This document shows, one piece after another, positions 38,510 through 46,238 of a stretch of DNA of 64,000 nucleotides. Source of the DNA: Halostagnicola larsenii XH-48. GTDB taxonomy: Archaea; Halobacteriota; Halobacteria; Halobacteriales; Natrialbaceae. Location: positions 1,984,001 to 2,048,000 of the forward strand of contig NZ_CP007055.1 of NCBI RefSeq assembly GCF_000517625.1, given 5' to 3'. Below the pieces are notes generated by a model, which was not told the DNA's origin, searched no databases, and was given only the letters and a program-made list of their open reading frames with translations. The position numbers and the translations under genes are program-made. Within the stretch, counting starts at the first letter, position 1; every line of letters starts with the position of its first letter.

Positions 38510-39565
38510 GTGAACACAATCTACAGCGCACTTCCAACTCCGACTCCATTGCAGATGGGTACGGGTGCAGAAGACATGACACGTTCAGACGTGTTCGGGG
38601 ATATCTTCCTCGTCTTCCTCGCGCTCGGTACGCTCGTCGGGATTCTCGTCATTTCGTATACACTGTACAACTCGTACAAGTACCGTGATACGGAGGACCG
38701 ATCCGACGACGAAAATCTGCCGGCACTCGGAGAACTTCCGACAGGCGGAGGCAGCGGCAAGAAACTATTCGTCTCGTTCATTCTGAGTGCGATCGTCGTT
38801 ATCGCACTCATCGTCTGGACCTACGGTATGCTCCTCTACGTCGAGGACGGACCGGACGAAGAGCCCGCAGTCGAGGTCGACGTACAGGGGGCAACGTTTA
38901 GCTGGTCCTACGAGTACGATAACGGGCTCGAACCCACCGAACTGGTCGTTCCGGCCGGTGAACATGTCGAGTTAAACGTCACATCAATAGACGTCTGGCA
39001 CACCTTTGGGATAAGTCAGGAGCGGGTGAAGGCTGATGCAATCCCCGGTGAACACGATGAAACATGGTTCATCGCCGACGAAACAGGCACACACGAAGGT
39101 GCAATCGAATGCTACGAACTGTGCGGTTCAGGCCACTCAAATATGGAGGGTGACCTCGTCGTCTACGAACAGGACCGGTACGAAGAGTGGGTTGACGAGC
39201 AGTTCACACTCAATATTACGGTCGAAGACGGAAACGAAGAACCGGTAACCGACGGCGTCGACGAGATCACGCTCGAGCACACGGAGGAGGACGGTCACGA
39301 CTACTCCTACGACGGCTCCGAGTTCGAAAACGGCTCGATCACGATCAACGAGATTGATCAGGGCGGCACCTACGATCTCGTGATCACGCCGGAAGACGGC
39401 TCTCAGTTCGAACCGGTCGAAGAGGAACTCGACTTCACCGGACCGACTGAGGAGACGTACACGCTCGAATCACCCGACGACGAAAGCTCGGGTGATGACG
39501 AATCAGGAAATACCAATGATGGAGACGATGAGAGCGGTAGTGGAGACCAGGGGGGTGAGAATTGA
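38510..39565 (+). CDS. coxB: cytochrome c oxidase subunit II with extra C-terminal domain
   Basis: 351 residues from a GTG. Two N-terminal transmembrane helices (GDIFLVFLALGTLVGILVIS; FVSFILSAIVVIALIVWTYG). The cupredoxin domain holds the CuA ligands: His in TSIDVWHTFGISQ and the cluster ECYELCGSGHSNMEGDLVVY (C-x3-C-x3-H-x2-M). After about residue 220 comes an unusual beta-rich domain (LNITVEDGNEEPVTDGVDEI to TYTLESP) and a Ser/Asp/Gly-rich acidic tail. It receives electrons from a blue copper donor at the outer face. The stop overlaps the coxAC start (TTGATG). Confidence 0.92.
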   Translation: MNTIYSALPTPTPLQMGTGAEDMTRSDVFGDIFLVFLALGTLVGILVISYTLYNSYKYRDTEDRSDDENLPALGELPTGGGSGKKLFVSFILSAIVVIALIVWTYGMLLYVEDGPDEEPAVEVDVQGATFSWSYEYDNGLEPTELVVPAGEHVELNVTSIDVWHTFGISQERVKADAIPGEHDETWFIADETGTHEGAIECYELCGSGHSNMEGDLVVYEQDRYEEWVDEQFTLNITVEDGNEEPVTDGVDEITLEHTEEDGHDYSYDGSEFENGSITINEIDQGGTYDLVITPEDGSQFEPVEEELDFTGPTEETYTLESPDDESSGDDESGNTNDGDDESGSGDQGGEN

Positions 39566-42051
39566 TGAGTGATCTTCCGCCAAAAACGTCAATCAAACGG
39601 TGGCTGGTCACGACAAATCACAAGGATGTCGGCGTGCTGTATATCATCACAGCACTGTTTTTCCTCGTCCTTGGTGGATTGTTCGCACTGTTGTTCCGTG
39701 TCCATCTTTGGGAGAGTGGTGGCACCGGAATCCTCTCTAACAGCGGCTACAACCAGGCTGTTACAGCCCACGGGCTGGTGATGGTCTTCTGGTTCCTCTC
39801 GCCGATTGCGAGTGGGATTGCGAACTACTTCGTTCCGTTACAGATCGGAGCAAAAGATCTCGCGTTTCCGCGATTGAACGCGTTGAGCTATTGGTTCTAC
39901 CTGTTTTCGGGACTGCTGATTGCACTCTCGTTCTTCCAGGGCGGAACGTTTGCGGGCGGGTGGACGATGTACGCTCCATTGAACGTTCCGACGTACACGC
40001 CAGCCGTTCAAGCGACGACAGGCGGAACCGCGACGATCTTCGCGTTGATCCTGTTCGTTCTCTCGATTACGATCGGGACGGTGAACTTCCTCGTGACGAT
40101 CCACCGGTCCCGTGCAGAAGGACTCGGTCTGTGGAACATTCCACTGTTTACCTGGTCGTGGCTTCTGACGGTCTGGATGATGCTGTTCGCGTTCGCAGCC
40201 TTGCTCGCAGCACTCCTACTCCTCGGGATAGACCGGGTGATGATGACCCAGTACTTCGCGACCGATCAAGGATCGGGGCTCCTCTGGGGCCACCTGTTCT
40301 GGTTCTTCGGCCATCCGGAGGTGTACATCGTCTTCTTCCCCGCATTGGGGATCATGTTCGAGACGTTCCAGACCTTCTGTGGTCGACGGCTCGTCGGGCG
40401 TAAGTGGGTCATTATTGCGATGGTCCTCGTGGCAGTCCAGTCGTTCCTCGTCTGGATGCACCACATGTTCCTGACGACGATCAACCTAGAAATCAAGACG
40501 CTGATCATGGCGACTACCATCGGGATTTCGTTACCGTTCGACCTGATGGTGTTCTCGCTGATCTACACCATGGTCAAGGGACGCGTCCGGTTTACGACGC
40601 CGTTCCTGTTCAGCCTCGGCGCGCTCGTCCTGTTCATCCTCGGCGGTATTACCGGAGTCTTCCTCGGTGCCGTCGTGCTCGACTACGAGTTCCGTGGCAC
40701 CTACTGGGTCGTCGCTCACTTCCACTACGTGATGGTCTCGGGCGTCACCGCACTGATCGCGGGACTGTACTACTGGTGGCCAAAGATAACCGGGAAGATG
40801 TACTCCGAACGACTCGGCAAACTCAACTTTGCCGTTTACTTCTTCGGGTTCAACCTGCTTTACTTCCCGATGTTCCTCGCCTGGGAGACCCCACGCCGGG
40901 TCTTCAACTACGGGGAAGGAATGGAAATCTACCACCAGATGGCGACGGTCGGCGCGTTCATCCTCGCGTCGTCTATCGCGATCATGTTCATCACGTTCGC
41001 CCACAGCTATCTCTTCGGGCCGAAAGCACCCGACAACCCGTGGAAGTACTCGCGGACGGCCGAATGGGCGATTCCATCGCCACCGCCACTCGACAACTGG
41101 AGCGGCCGCCCATCCTACGCGAGCGGACAGCTCGAGTTCGTCGATGACTCCGCAAAAGCAACTGACGGCGGCGTTACAGCCGAGACGGCTGTCGCCCAGC
41201 AGGAAGCAGAACACGCCGATCACGCCAGTATCTGGCCATTCGGGATCGGTCTCGGAACGTTCGTCACCTTCCTCGGCATCAGCGGCTTGACGCCGTTCGT
41301 GTACAGGTTCATGGAGTCGGAGGTCGACGCCGGAAACACCGAAATCGCCGGCGGCTTGCCAACCGGCCCCGCCGCCGAACCGAATATCATGTTCCCGGCA
41401 CTGACCGTCGTCGGACTCGGAATCCTCGCGATCACGCTGTTTAAATTCGGCGTCGAGGAGTTCAACGCACCTGAGATGGCCATCGCCGAACGCTGGCCGT
41501 TCGGCGGCGTCGACAACGCCAAGATGGGCGTCTGGGTGTTCCTCGCATCCGACGTCGTCGTCTTCGGCGCCGCAATCGGCGCGTACGTGTTCATGCGGAT
41601 CCACATGGGCTGGACGAACTGGGAAACGGTTCCGTTCGCCACCTGGCCGGGACTGTTGAACACCTATATCCTGATCACCTCGAGTTTCACCGTCATCCTC
41701 GCGCTCGTGATGGCCGAACGCCAGAACAAGAAGGGGCTGCTTGCAACCCTCGGCGCGACGATACTGCTCGGGTTCGCGTTCATGGGTGTGAAAGCCTACG
41801 AGTACACCCAGAAGTTTAGCCACGGAGAGTACTGGTTCTCCGGGCTCGAGTACTCGCTGTACTACGTAACCACAGGCTTGCACGCACTCCACGTGATCCT
41901 CGGCCTGCTCGTCGCAGGCTTCATGATCTACCGAGTGCTCTCCATCGACGCCTACCTCGAGGATCACAGACCGGTAGAGTACTTCGGTCTCTACTGGCAC
42001 TTCGTCGATATCGTGTGGGTTCTCCTGTTCCCACTGTTCTACCTGCTGTAA
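39565..42051 (+). CDS. coxAC: cytochrome c oxidase subunits I and III fused
   Basis: 828 residues. Subunit I part (about 1-530): TNHKDVGVLYI, low-spin heme His in AVTAHGLVMVFWFLSPIASG, CuB His in FWFFGHPEVYIVFFPALG (HPEVY Tyr cross-link type), HH pair in LVWMHHMFLTTI, and heme ligands in YWVVAHFHYVMVSG. Subunit III part (about 640-828): WPFGGVDNAKMGVWVFLASD, then TTGLHALHVILGLLVAGFMI. A linker with two more helices joins them. Fusion of I and III is usual in haloarchaeal aa3-type oxidases. It reduces O2 to water and pumps protons. Confidence 0.95.
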   Translation: MSDLPPKTSIKRWLVTTNHKDVGVLYIITALFFLVLGGLFALLFRVHLWESGGTGILSNSGYNQAVTAHGLVMVFWFLSPIASGIANYFVPLQIGAKDLAFPRLNALSYWFYLFSGLLIALSFFQGGTFAGGWTMYAPLNVPTYTPAVQATTGGTATIFALILFVLSITIGTVNFLVTIHRSRAEGLGLWNIPLFTWSWLLTVWMMLFAFAALLAALLLLGIDRVMMTQYFATDQGSGLLWGHLFWFFGHPEVYIVFFPALGIMFETFQTFCGRRLVGRKWVIIAMVLVAVQSFLVWMHHMFLTTINLEIKTLIMATTIGISLPFDLMVFSLIYTMVKGRVRFTTPFLFSLGALVLFILGGITGVFLGAVVLDYEFRGTYWVVAHFHYVMVSGVTALIAGLYYWWPKITGKMYSERLGKLNFAVYFFGFNLLYFPMFLAWETPRRVFNYGEGMEIYHQMATVGAFILASSIAIMFITFAHSYLFGPKAPDNPWKYSRTAEWAIPSPPPLDNWSGRPSYASGQLEFVDDSAKATDGGVTAETAVAQQEAEHADHASIWPFGIGLGTFVTFLGISGLTPFVYRFMESEVDAGNTEIAGGLPTGPAAEPNIMFPALTVVGLGILAITLFKFGVEEFNAPEMAIAERWPFGGVDNAKMGVWVFLASDVVVFGAAIGAYVFMRIHMGWTNWETVPFATWPGLLNTYILITSSFTVILALVMAERQNKKGLLATLGATILLGFAFMGVKAYEYTQKFSHGEYWFSGLEYSLYYVTTGLHALHVILGLLVAGFMIYRVLSIDAYLEDHRPVEYFGLYWHFVDIVWVLLFPLFYLL

Positions 42052-42066
42052 GCGGCTCGTTTTCTG

Positions 42067-42072
42067 TTTTTT
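42067..42072 (+). terminator. oligo-T tract after coxAC
   Basis: T6 lies 16 nt after the coxAC stop, with further T-rich sequence before it (CGTTTTCTGTTTTTTCG). A plausible archaeal terminator separating coxBAC from the following subunit IV gene, which has its own TATA box. Confidence 0.4.
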
Positions 42073-42182
42073 CGCAATAGCTCTCTCTTCGAACGCTGCG
42101 AGTCGATCTTGATGTGTTAAATCACTGGCTTAGCCATCACTATCGCTATTCAAACCTCGTTCTGTGAAACGATATGAGGAAG

Positions 42183-42190
42183 GTATAAGT
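42183..42190 (+). promoter_or_regulatory. TATA box of the oxidase subunit IV gene
   Basis: GTATAAGT is centred about 29 nt before the ATG at 42216. This spacing predicts a leaderless transcript and decides against the in-frame GTG at 42189, which would lie within the promoter. Confidence 0.55.
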
Positions 42191-42215
42191 GCCTCTCTCC
42201 CCCAATAATCAGTCA

Positions 42216-42485
42216 ATGGCGTCGATTCGGACCTACTCGCTCATTTACGTAGCACTGCTCCTACTGGGTACTGCACAGTTCGCCCTCTTCGAAATCGACC
42301 TGATCGAATTCGGCTACTGGACAGCACTGGCTGGCGTGCTGGTTTTCTCAGTCGCAAAAATATTGCTGGTCGCGGGGTACTTCCAGCATCTCATCGAAGA
42401 ACCGCGTGCGATCACGTATATGATGGGAACCGCGGTGTTCATGGTGTTTCTACTCACCGTGGCTGCCGGATTCTCGATCCAGTAA
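42216..42485 (+). CDS. cytochrome c oxidase subunit IV-like membrane protein
   Basis: 89 residues from MASIRTYSLIYVALLLLGTA. Three hydrophobic helices (SLIYVALLLLGTAQFALFEI; WTALAGVLVFSVAKILLVAG; YMMGTAVFMVFLLTVAAGFS). The segment AKILLVAGYFQHLIEEPRAI matches the prokaryotic subunit IV family, where F/YFQHL follows helix 2. It lies 164 bp after coxAC on the same strand but has its own promoter. It probably helps assemble or stabilise the oxidase. Confidence 0.85.
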   Translation: MASIRTYSLIYVALLLLGTAQFALFEIDLIEFGYWTALAGVLVFSVAKILLVAGYFQHLIEEPRAITYMMGTAVFMVFLLTVAAGFSIQ

Positions 42486-43069
42486 TTCGTTCGTCGGCGC
42501 GATTTTACGTCTATTCCTGCGTTCGAACCTTGTGTCCGTATGAGCGATACACGTTGTCTATCGCCTGTTCCTCTCCAATACGATCTACCGGCGACATCCG
42601 TACCGGCCCAGAGAGTGACGTGACCTTTCTCGAGGATCTTGAGTAGGCCCACCATGACGAGACATCGGTATGCGAGCAGATCCGAGATGAGTGATACGAC
42701 CCGCGGCACAACGAGCAAAGGCGTCCCAGCAGAGCCCTACTGGCTGCCACTCGATAACTCGAGTAGGAGAGAGACAATACCCAGACCAACTTCAGCAACG
42801 ATATCGCTACCATCGAGTACGATGTCGAATTCGGCCAGTAAAGCGGATTGGAACCCGCCTCTATAGAGGAGAGATATTCGACCGTGAGTCGGGGATCAAA
42901 ACGCCAGAAACAATTCCTGACGAACGCATTCCTCACTGTGTTCGTCATCTTGTGTCGTCAGAGAGGGCTGGGGCAGATTTGGACCACGGTCGTTTCGCTT
43001 CACTCCCTGATTCAAATCTACCTACCGTAACGATCCTGTCGCTCGTAAATTTGCTCGCGACAGAAGTAG
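42486..43069. other. gene-free stretch with a possible decayed reading frame and a tRNA fragment
   Basis: About 580 bp, less GC-rich than its surroundings. A minus-strand frame from about 42870 to 42600 reads plausible membrane-protein-like sequence (AEFDIVLDGSDIVAEVGLGI, then LLVVPRVVSLISDLLAYRCL) but is broken by an in-frame TAG near 42740 and has no start. A 16-bp segment at 42969-42984 matches the 3' part of the tRNA-Val gene 106 bp away with one mismatch. Confidence 0.35.
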
Positions 43070-43144
43070 TGGGTTGGGGCAGATTTGAACTGCCGACTTC
43101 CTCCGTGTGAAGGAGGTATCATAACCGGACTAGATCACCAACCC
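43070..43144 (-). tRNA. trnV: tRNA-Val(CAC)
   Basis: On the minus strand acceptor GGGTTGG pairs with CCAACCC, discriminator A at 43070. The anticodon stem CCTCC/GGAGG encloses TTCACAC, giving anticodon CAC. The T arm is GGCAG-TTCAAAT-CTGCC. 75 nt, no intron, no encoded CCA. Confidence 0.93.
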
Positions 43145-43501
43145 GCAGCCGATTGTATCCGTGCGTTCGACTTAAGACTTCCTTTCAAGTGTCGACAGTG
43201 CTCCCCGAGCAGCTCGTGCCGAACGATGAGCACCTGTCACGGACCTGTATACCGTCTCAGCAGTACATCCGGATACCAGGGAAGCCGATAGCGAGTCCCT
43301 CGAGGCGCGGACAGCGACACGTTTTCAACCCAGTCATCGCGGTCATGGGACCAAACAGATCGCCACTGGGGGAGCACTACTCGAGAATTCCACCGAGGAT
43401 GCCAATTTTGTATAGCACTATAGAATATATTACTTCAATAGAGTCGTACGCACGTGTCCAAAATCAGTACGTTAAACTCGGTCCGGTCCCTACCGACTCG
43501 C
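43145..43501. other. gene-free stretch between tRNA-Val and a zinc ribbon gene
   Basis: About 360 bp. Neither strand shows a supported gene. An AT-rich patch at about 43407-43440 (TTTGTATAGC..ATAGAATATATTAC) is the only clear structure and could hold promoter elements for the small gene at 43502. Confidence 0.4.
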
Positions 43502-43663
43502 ATGGCTCAGGAACTCGAACACGAATGTCCCGAATGCGGGGTCAAAACTTTTTATCGCGCAGCCAGCACGTCTTTGCACCTCGGCGAGAAAATCAAGTGG
43601 CACTGCCCGGATTGTGACTACGGCTTCGTCCAAATCGGTGAGATCGACTCAAGCGCGGCATAA
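43502..43663 (+). CDS. small zinc-ribbon protein (probably the haloarchaeal DUF7838 family)
   Basis: 53 residues from MAQELEHECPECGVKTFYRA. Two CxxC knuckles, HECPECGVKTFYRA and WHCPDCDYGF, make a zinc beta-ribbon. Such very short zinc proteins are common in haloarchaea and often conserved, but their functions are mostly unknown. The family name is from memory. An upstream in-frame GTG would add 16 residues without family character. Confidence 0.75.
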   Translation: MAQELEHECPECGVKTFYRAASTSLHLGEKIKWHCPDCDYGFVQIGEIDSSAA

Positions 43664-43737
43664 AGCAGCCTGAAACGGGCACTTCCCGTGGTAACTCAGC
43701 CGGAATCTCTACCTCTTGATAAGGGAGATTACAAGCG

Positions 43738-44646
43738 TTAGACAAAATCCGCAATCGATTCGAACGAGCCGTCGACGATCGCGTCTGCAACGCGATCGCT
43801 CTCGAGGTCGTCCGGAACGTGATTCGGGTACTTTCGTCGGAAGTACCCCACAAGATTCTGCAGATCTCGTTGGAGGAACGTCGTCGCGTTTTCGTGGTCC
43901 GTCGGCACCGCCTGGGGCCAGTCGAATATTTTCACACCCGATTCACTGACGAAGACGTTATACTCGCTCATATCGGCGTGGACGTATCCGATTTCGTACG
44001 CGCGAGCGAGCTCTGCCAACAGGAGATCGAGGACGCCTTGAACCTGCTCGTCCTCGAGTTTCGTCTGTGAGAGTTCGACGCCGTCCATCTTTTCCATCAC
44101 GATGGCGTGGCGGTTCTGTCCGATCGGCTGGGGAACCGACACGTCGGGATAGAGCGACTCGAGGATATCGTGTTCCCGTTCGGCGGCCTTTCGCGCGGTG
44201 TACATCCAGGAAACGTGCTCGTTGTCGGCGGTATAATCACGTTCTTTGTGGACTTCGCGAAAGTTCGTATATCCCTCGCGGTGGTACTTCAGCGCGAGCG
44301 GTTTGTACGATTTGACCTCGTAGACGTCGCTTTCCTTGCCGACGCCCAGCGGTGATCCGAACTCGGAAATCGTATCACTTTCGACGAGTGCGCGTAGGGC
44401 GAGCGTATCATAGCCCTCGAACTGGAGGGTATATCCCTCGTACTGGATCGTCTTCTTTTCGACCAATCCGCGTTTGAGACACCGCTCGAGGCGGTAATCT
44501 ACCTCCTCAGGAGTTAATCCAGAGAAATTCGTCAGTTTCTCTCGCTGGACCCACTCGGAAAAGCGCATCCCCTGTTCGACCCCAGAGAGGAGATAGAAGT
44601 CCTCCGTTTCGAGTTCCGGCAAGAGCCCGGCGATATTCCGCACCAT
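43738..44646 (-). CDS. rio2: RIO-type serine/threonine protein kinase Rio2
   Basis: 302 residues from MVRNIAGLLPELETEDFYLL. N-terminal winged helix typical of Rio2 (FSEWVQREKLTNFSGLTPEE). The kinase domain has the ATP loop GVGKESDVYEVKSYKPLALK, catalytic GYVHADMSEYNVFVSESGVK, and metal-binding KIFDWPQAVPTDHENA. Rio2 acts late in maturation of the small ribosomal subunit. A longer reading to 44736 adds 30 residues outside the family, so the ATG at 44646 is preferred. Confidence 0.92.
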   Translation of the reverse strand: MVRNIAGLLPELETEDFYLLSGVEQGMRFSEWVQREKLTNFSGLTPEEVDYRLERCLKRGLVEKKTIQYEGYTLQFEGYDTLALRALVESDTISEFGSPLGVGKESDVYEVKSYKPLALKYHREGYTNFREVHKERDYTADNEHVSWMYTARKAAEREHDILESLYPDVSVPQPIGQNRHAIVMEKMDGVELSQTKLEDEQVQGVLDLLLAELARAYEIGYVHADMSEYNVFVSESGVKIFDWPQAVPTDHENATTFLQRDLQNLVGYFRRKYPNHVPDDLESDRVADAIVDGSFESIADFV

Positions 44647-44976
44647 AGACGGTGTATCCGTCGGGTACGTAAAAACGTCGTGACGTTGGGTGGTGAGTTG
44701 GCCGTTGTGAATACCCATCAATAAACCACATAGCACGATACCAAATTGGGCTGAACTGTATCATCATCCGCTATCTGAGACGGCCACTATCCGATGTTTG
44801 ATGCGATTTACGTGGTGGACAGATATGGACGGGATGAATTGTTCGGACGGCAATTGGGGTTAAGACGATAGCGACGGGCGTTACGCGAACTGGCTCTCAG
44901 CGTTCATCCGAAACAGTTCCGTGAGATGGGTCACGAGAATCGAAACGACTTTGTTATTTTAGGCTGGCCTAAATAT
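44647..44976. other. intergenic stretch between rio2 and the iron-box unit
   Basis: 330 bp between divergent units. Nothing coding was recognised. The right end holds a DtxR-type palindrome (44958-44973) and the presumed TATA-like T/A-rich core TTGTTATTTTA at about 44951-44961. Confidence 0.5.
44958..44973. promoter_or_regulatory. DtxR/IdeR-type iron box 1
   Basis: TTTAGGC-TG-GCCTAAA has perfect 7-bp arms around a 2-nt centre. It matches the TTAGGNTNNCCTAA style of sites bound by DtxR/IdeR/SirR-type iron repressors. It overlaps the TATA-like core and ends 3 nt before the ATG of a 37-codon ORF, so repressor binding would block transcription initiation. Confidence 0.75.
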
Positions 44977-45090
44977 ATGGGACGAACCAATACAGCGGGT
45001 TGGGCGCTGACTCGTCGTAACGACGATGCTCTCAAGGGCCTATTCTATCGCAAGCAGATAAACGATATCGTCAACGACAACAGATCGTAA
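44977..45090 (+). CDS. 37-residue leader peptide or small protein upstream of the flavoprotein
   Basis: ATG at 44977 opens 37 codons (MGRTNTAGWALTRRNDDALK to IVNDNRS) ending in TAA at 45088-45090, whose last A is the first base of the flavoprotein ATG. It starts 3 nt after the iron box, exactly where a leaderless transcript from the T/A-rich core would begin. Product is basic and soluble with no recognisable domain. Either a real small protein or a leader ORF that couples translation of the flavoprotein gene. Too short for usual gene callers. Confidence 0.5.
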   Translation: MGRTNTAGWALTRRNDDALKGLFYRKQINDIVNDNRS

Positions 45091-46022
45091 TGACCACTAC
45101 AGACCTAGATACAGGAATGGATTTCGATTACGACGTCGTCATCGTCGGTGGCGGCCCAGCGGGCTGTTCGGCGGGCATCTTCGCCGCCCGATACGGGCTC
45201 GAAACGGTCATCTTCGACCGAGGGCGCTCCTCGATTCAGCGGTGTGCACACCTCGAGAACTATCTGGGGTTTCCGACAGGGATAGACATCGAAACGCTGT
45301 ATGCGCTGATGCACGACCACGCCGAGGTAGCCGGTTGCGAACACGTGTCCGACCTCGTCGAATCGGTTACACCAACCGGCGACGGGGACGGGTTCACCGT
45401 CGAACTCGAGGAGGGCGAACACGTCACCACACGTCGACTCATCGCGGCGACACGCTACGGCGGAGCGTATCTGCGCGGGCTGGACGACGAGAACGCGATG
45501 TTCGAATCGTACGAATACGACGGGGAGGAACGCGAGCGGTTCAACAAGGAGTACGCCGAAACCGACGGGACGACCCCGGTCGACCGGCTGTACGTCGCAT
45601 CGCCGTCCACAGAAAGCGATTCGCAGGCGATCGTCGCTGCCGGTCGCGGGGCACGGACAGGTATCACCGTCGTCGAGGACGTCCGTCGAGAGCAGGGATA
45701 TCCCGATCCGGTAGCGAACTACTACGACTGGGTTCGCCGAGAGGAGGAACTCGAGGATGAGTGGCGCGACCGGGATCGATGGGAACAATATTTCGACGAT
45801 CGCATGCCCGATGACCACGACCTCGAGGAAGCCGACCGCCTCGAGATTCGCGAGCGAGAAATCGACCGTCGACTCGAGCAGTATATCGATCGTTCGGATC
45901 GAAAACGGCGGCGTATCCGCGGGCAGGAACGACTGCTCGAGTACGTCGACGACGAGCGAATCCTCGAGGCGGCACGGGAAATCACCGTGAAACGAGAATC
46001 CGATAGCTCGACTGATAGATGA
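45090..46022 (+). CDS. iron-box-controlled FAD-binding oxidoreductase, truncated thioredoxin-reductase-like
   Basis: 310 residues. The N-terminal ~200 residues are a GxGxxG flavoprotein fold (YDVVIVGGGPAGCSAGIFAA; RCAHLENYLGFPTGIDIETL; later ESDSQAIVAAGRGARTGITV, the second FAD strand region). The redox CxxC and the NAD(P)H-binding insert of thioredoxin reductase are missing. From about residue 205 the protein becomes a highly charged coiled coil (REEELEDEWRDRDRWEQYFD; EADRLEIREREIDRRLEQYI). Downstream of iron box 1, so probably expressed under iron limitation. Ferric-siderophore or ferric reductase activity is a guess. Confidence 0.75.
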   Translation: MTTTDLDTGMDFDYDVVIVGGGPAGCSAGIFAARYGLETVIFDRGRSSIQRCAHLENYLGFPTGIDIETLYALMHDHAEVAGCEHVSDLVESVTPTGDGDGFTVELEEGEHVTTRRLIAATRYGGAYLRGLDDENAMFESYEYDGEERERFNKEYAETDGTTPVDRLYVASPSTESDSQAIVAAGRGARTGITVVEDVRREQGYPDPVANYYDWVRREEELEDEWRDRDRWEQYFDDRMPDDHDLEEADRLEIREREIDRRLEQYIDRSDRKRRRIRGQERLLEYVDDERILEAAREITVKRESDSSTDR

Positions 46023-46200
46023 TCTGGGTTCCCCGTCCGACAAACTTCGTCGATGGCGGTCCAATCGTATGACTCGTTGGGCCATCGTCTGTACCACCGG
46101 CTCTTGGCTGCCCATCACGCACGGGGTTGTCGGCTCGGGATGTGAGCCCACCACCTCGTCCGCCGGTCAACACGTCAAACAATCAAAGCAGTTATAGTGT

Positions 46201-46216
46201 TTTAGGCTAGCCTAAA
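46201..46216. promoter_or_regulatory. DtxR/IdeR-type iron box 2
   Basis: TTTAGGCTAGCCTAAA is a perfect 16-bp palindrome and the best match in the window to an IdeR/DtxR-type operator. It follows a GTTATAGTG element at about 46191-46199 and lies 22 nt before the ATG at 46239, i.e. between TATA box and transcription start of that gene. Confidence 0.8.
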
Positions 46217-46238
46217 TCATGAAGCGGCATCAAGATCA

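Noticed and set aside
42511-42948. 145-codon minus-strand reading after the oxidase genes
   Set aside because: Ser/Arg-rich with no domain. A different frame looks more protein-like but is broken by a stop.
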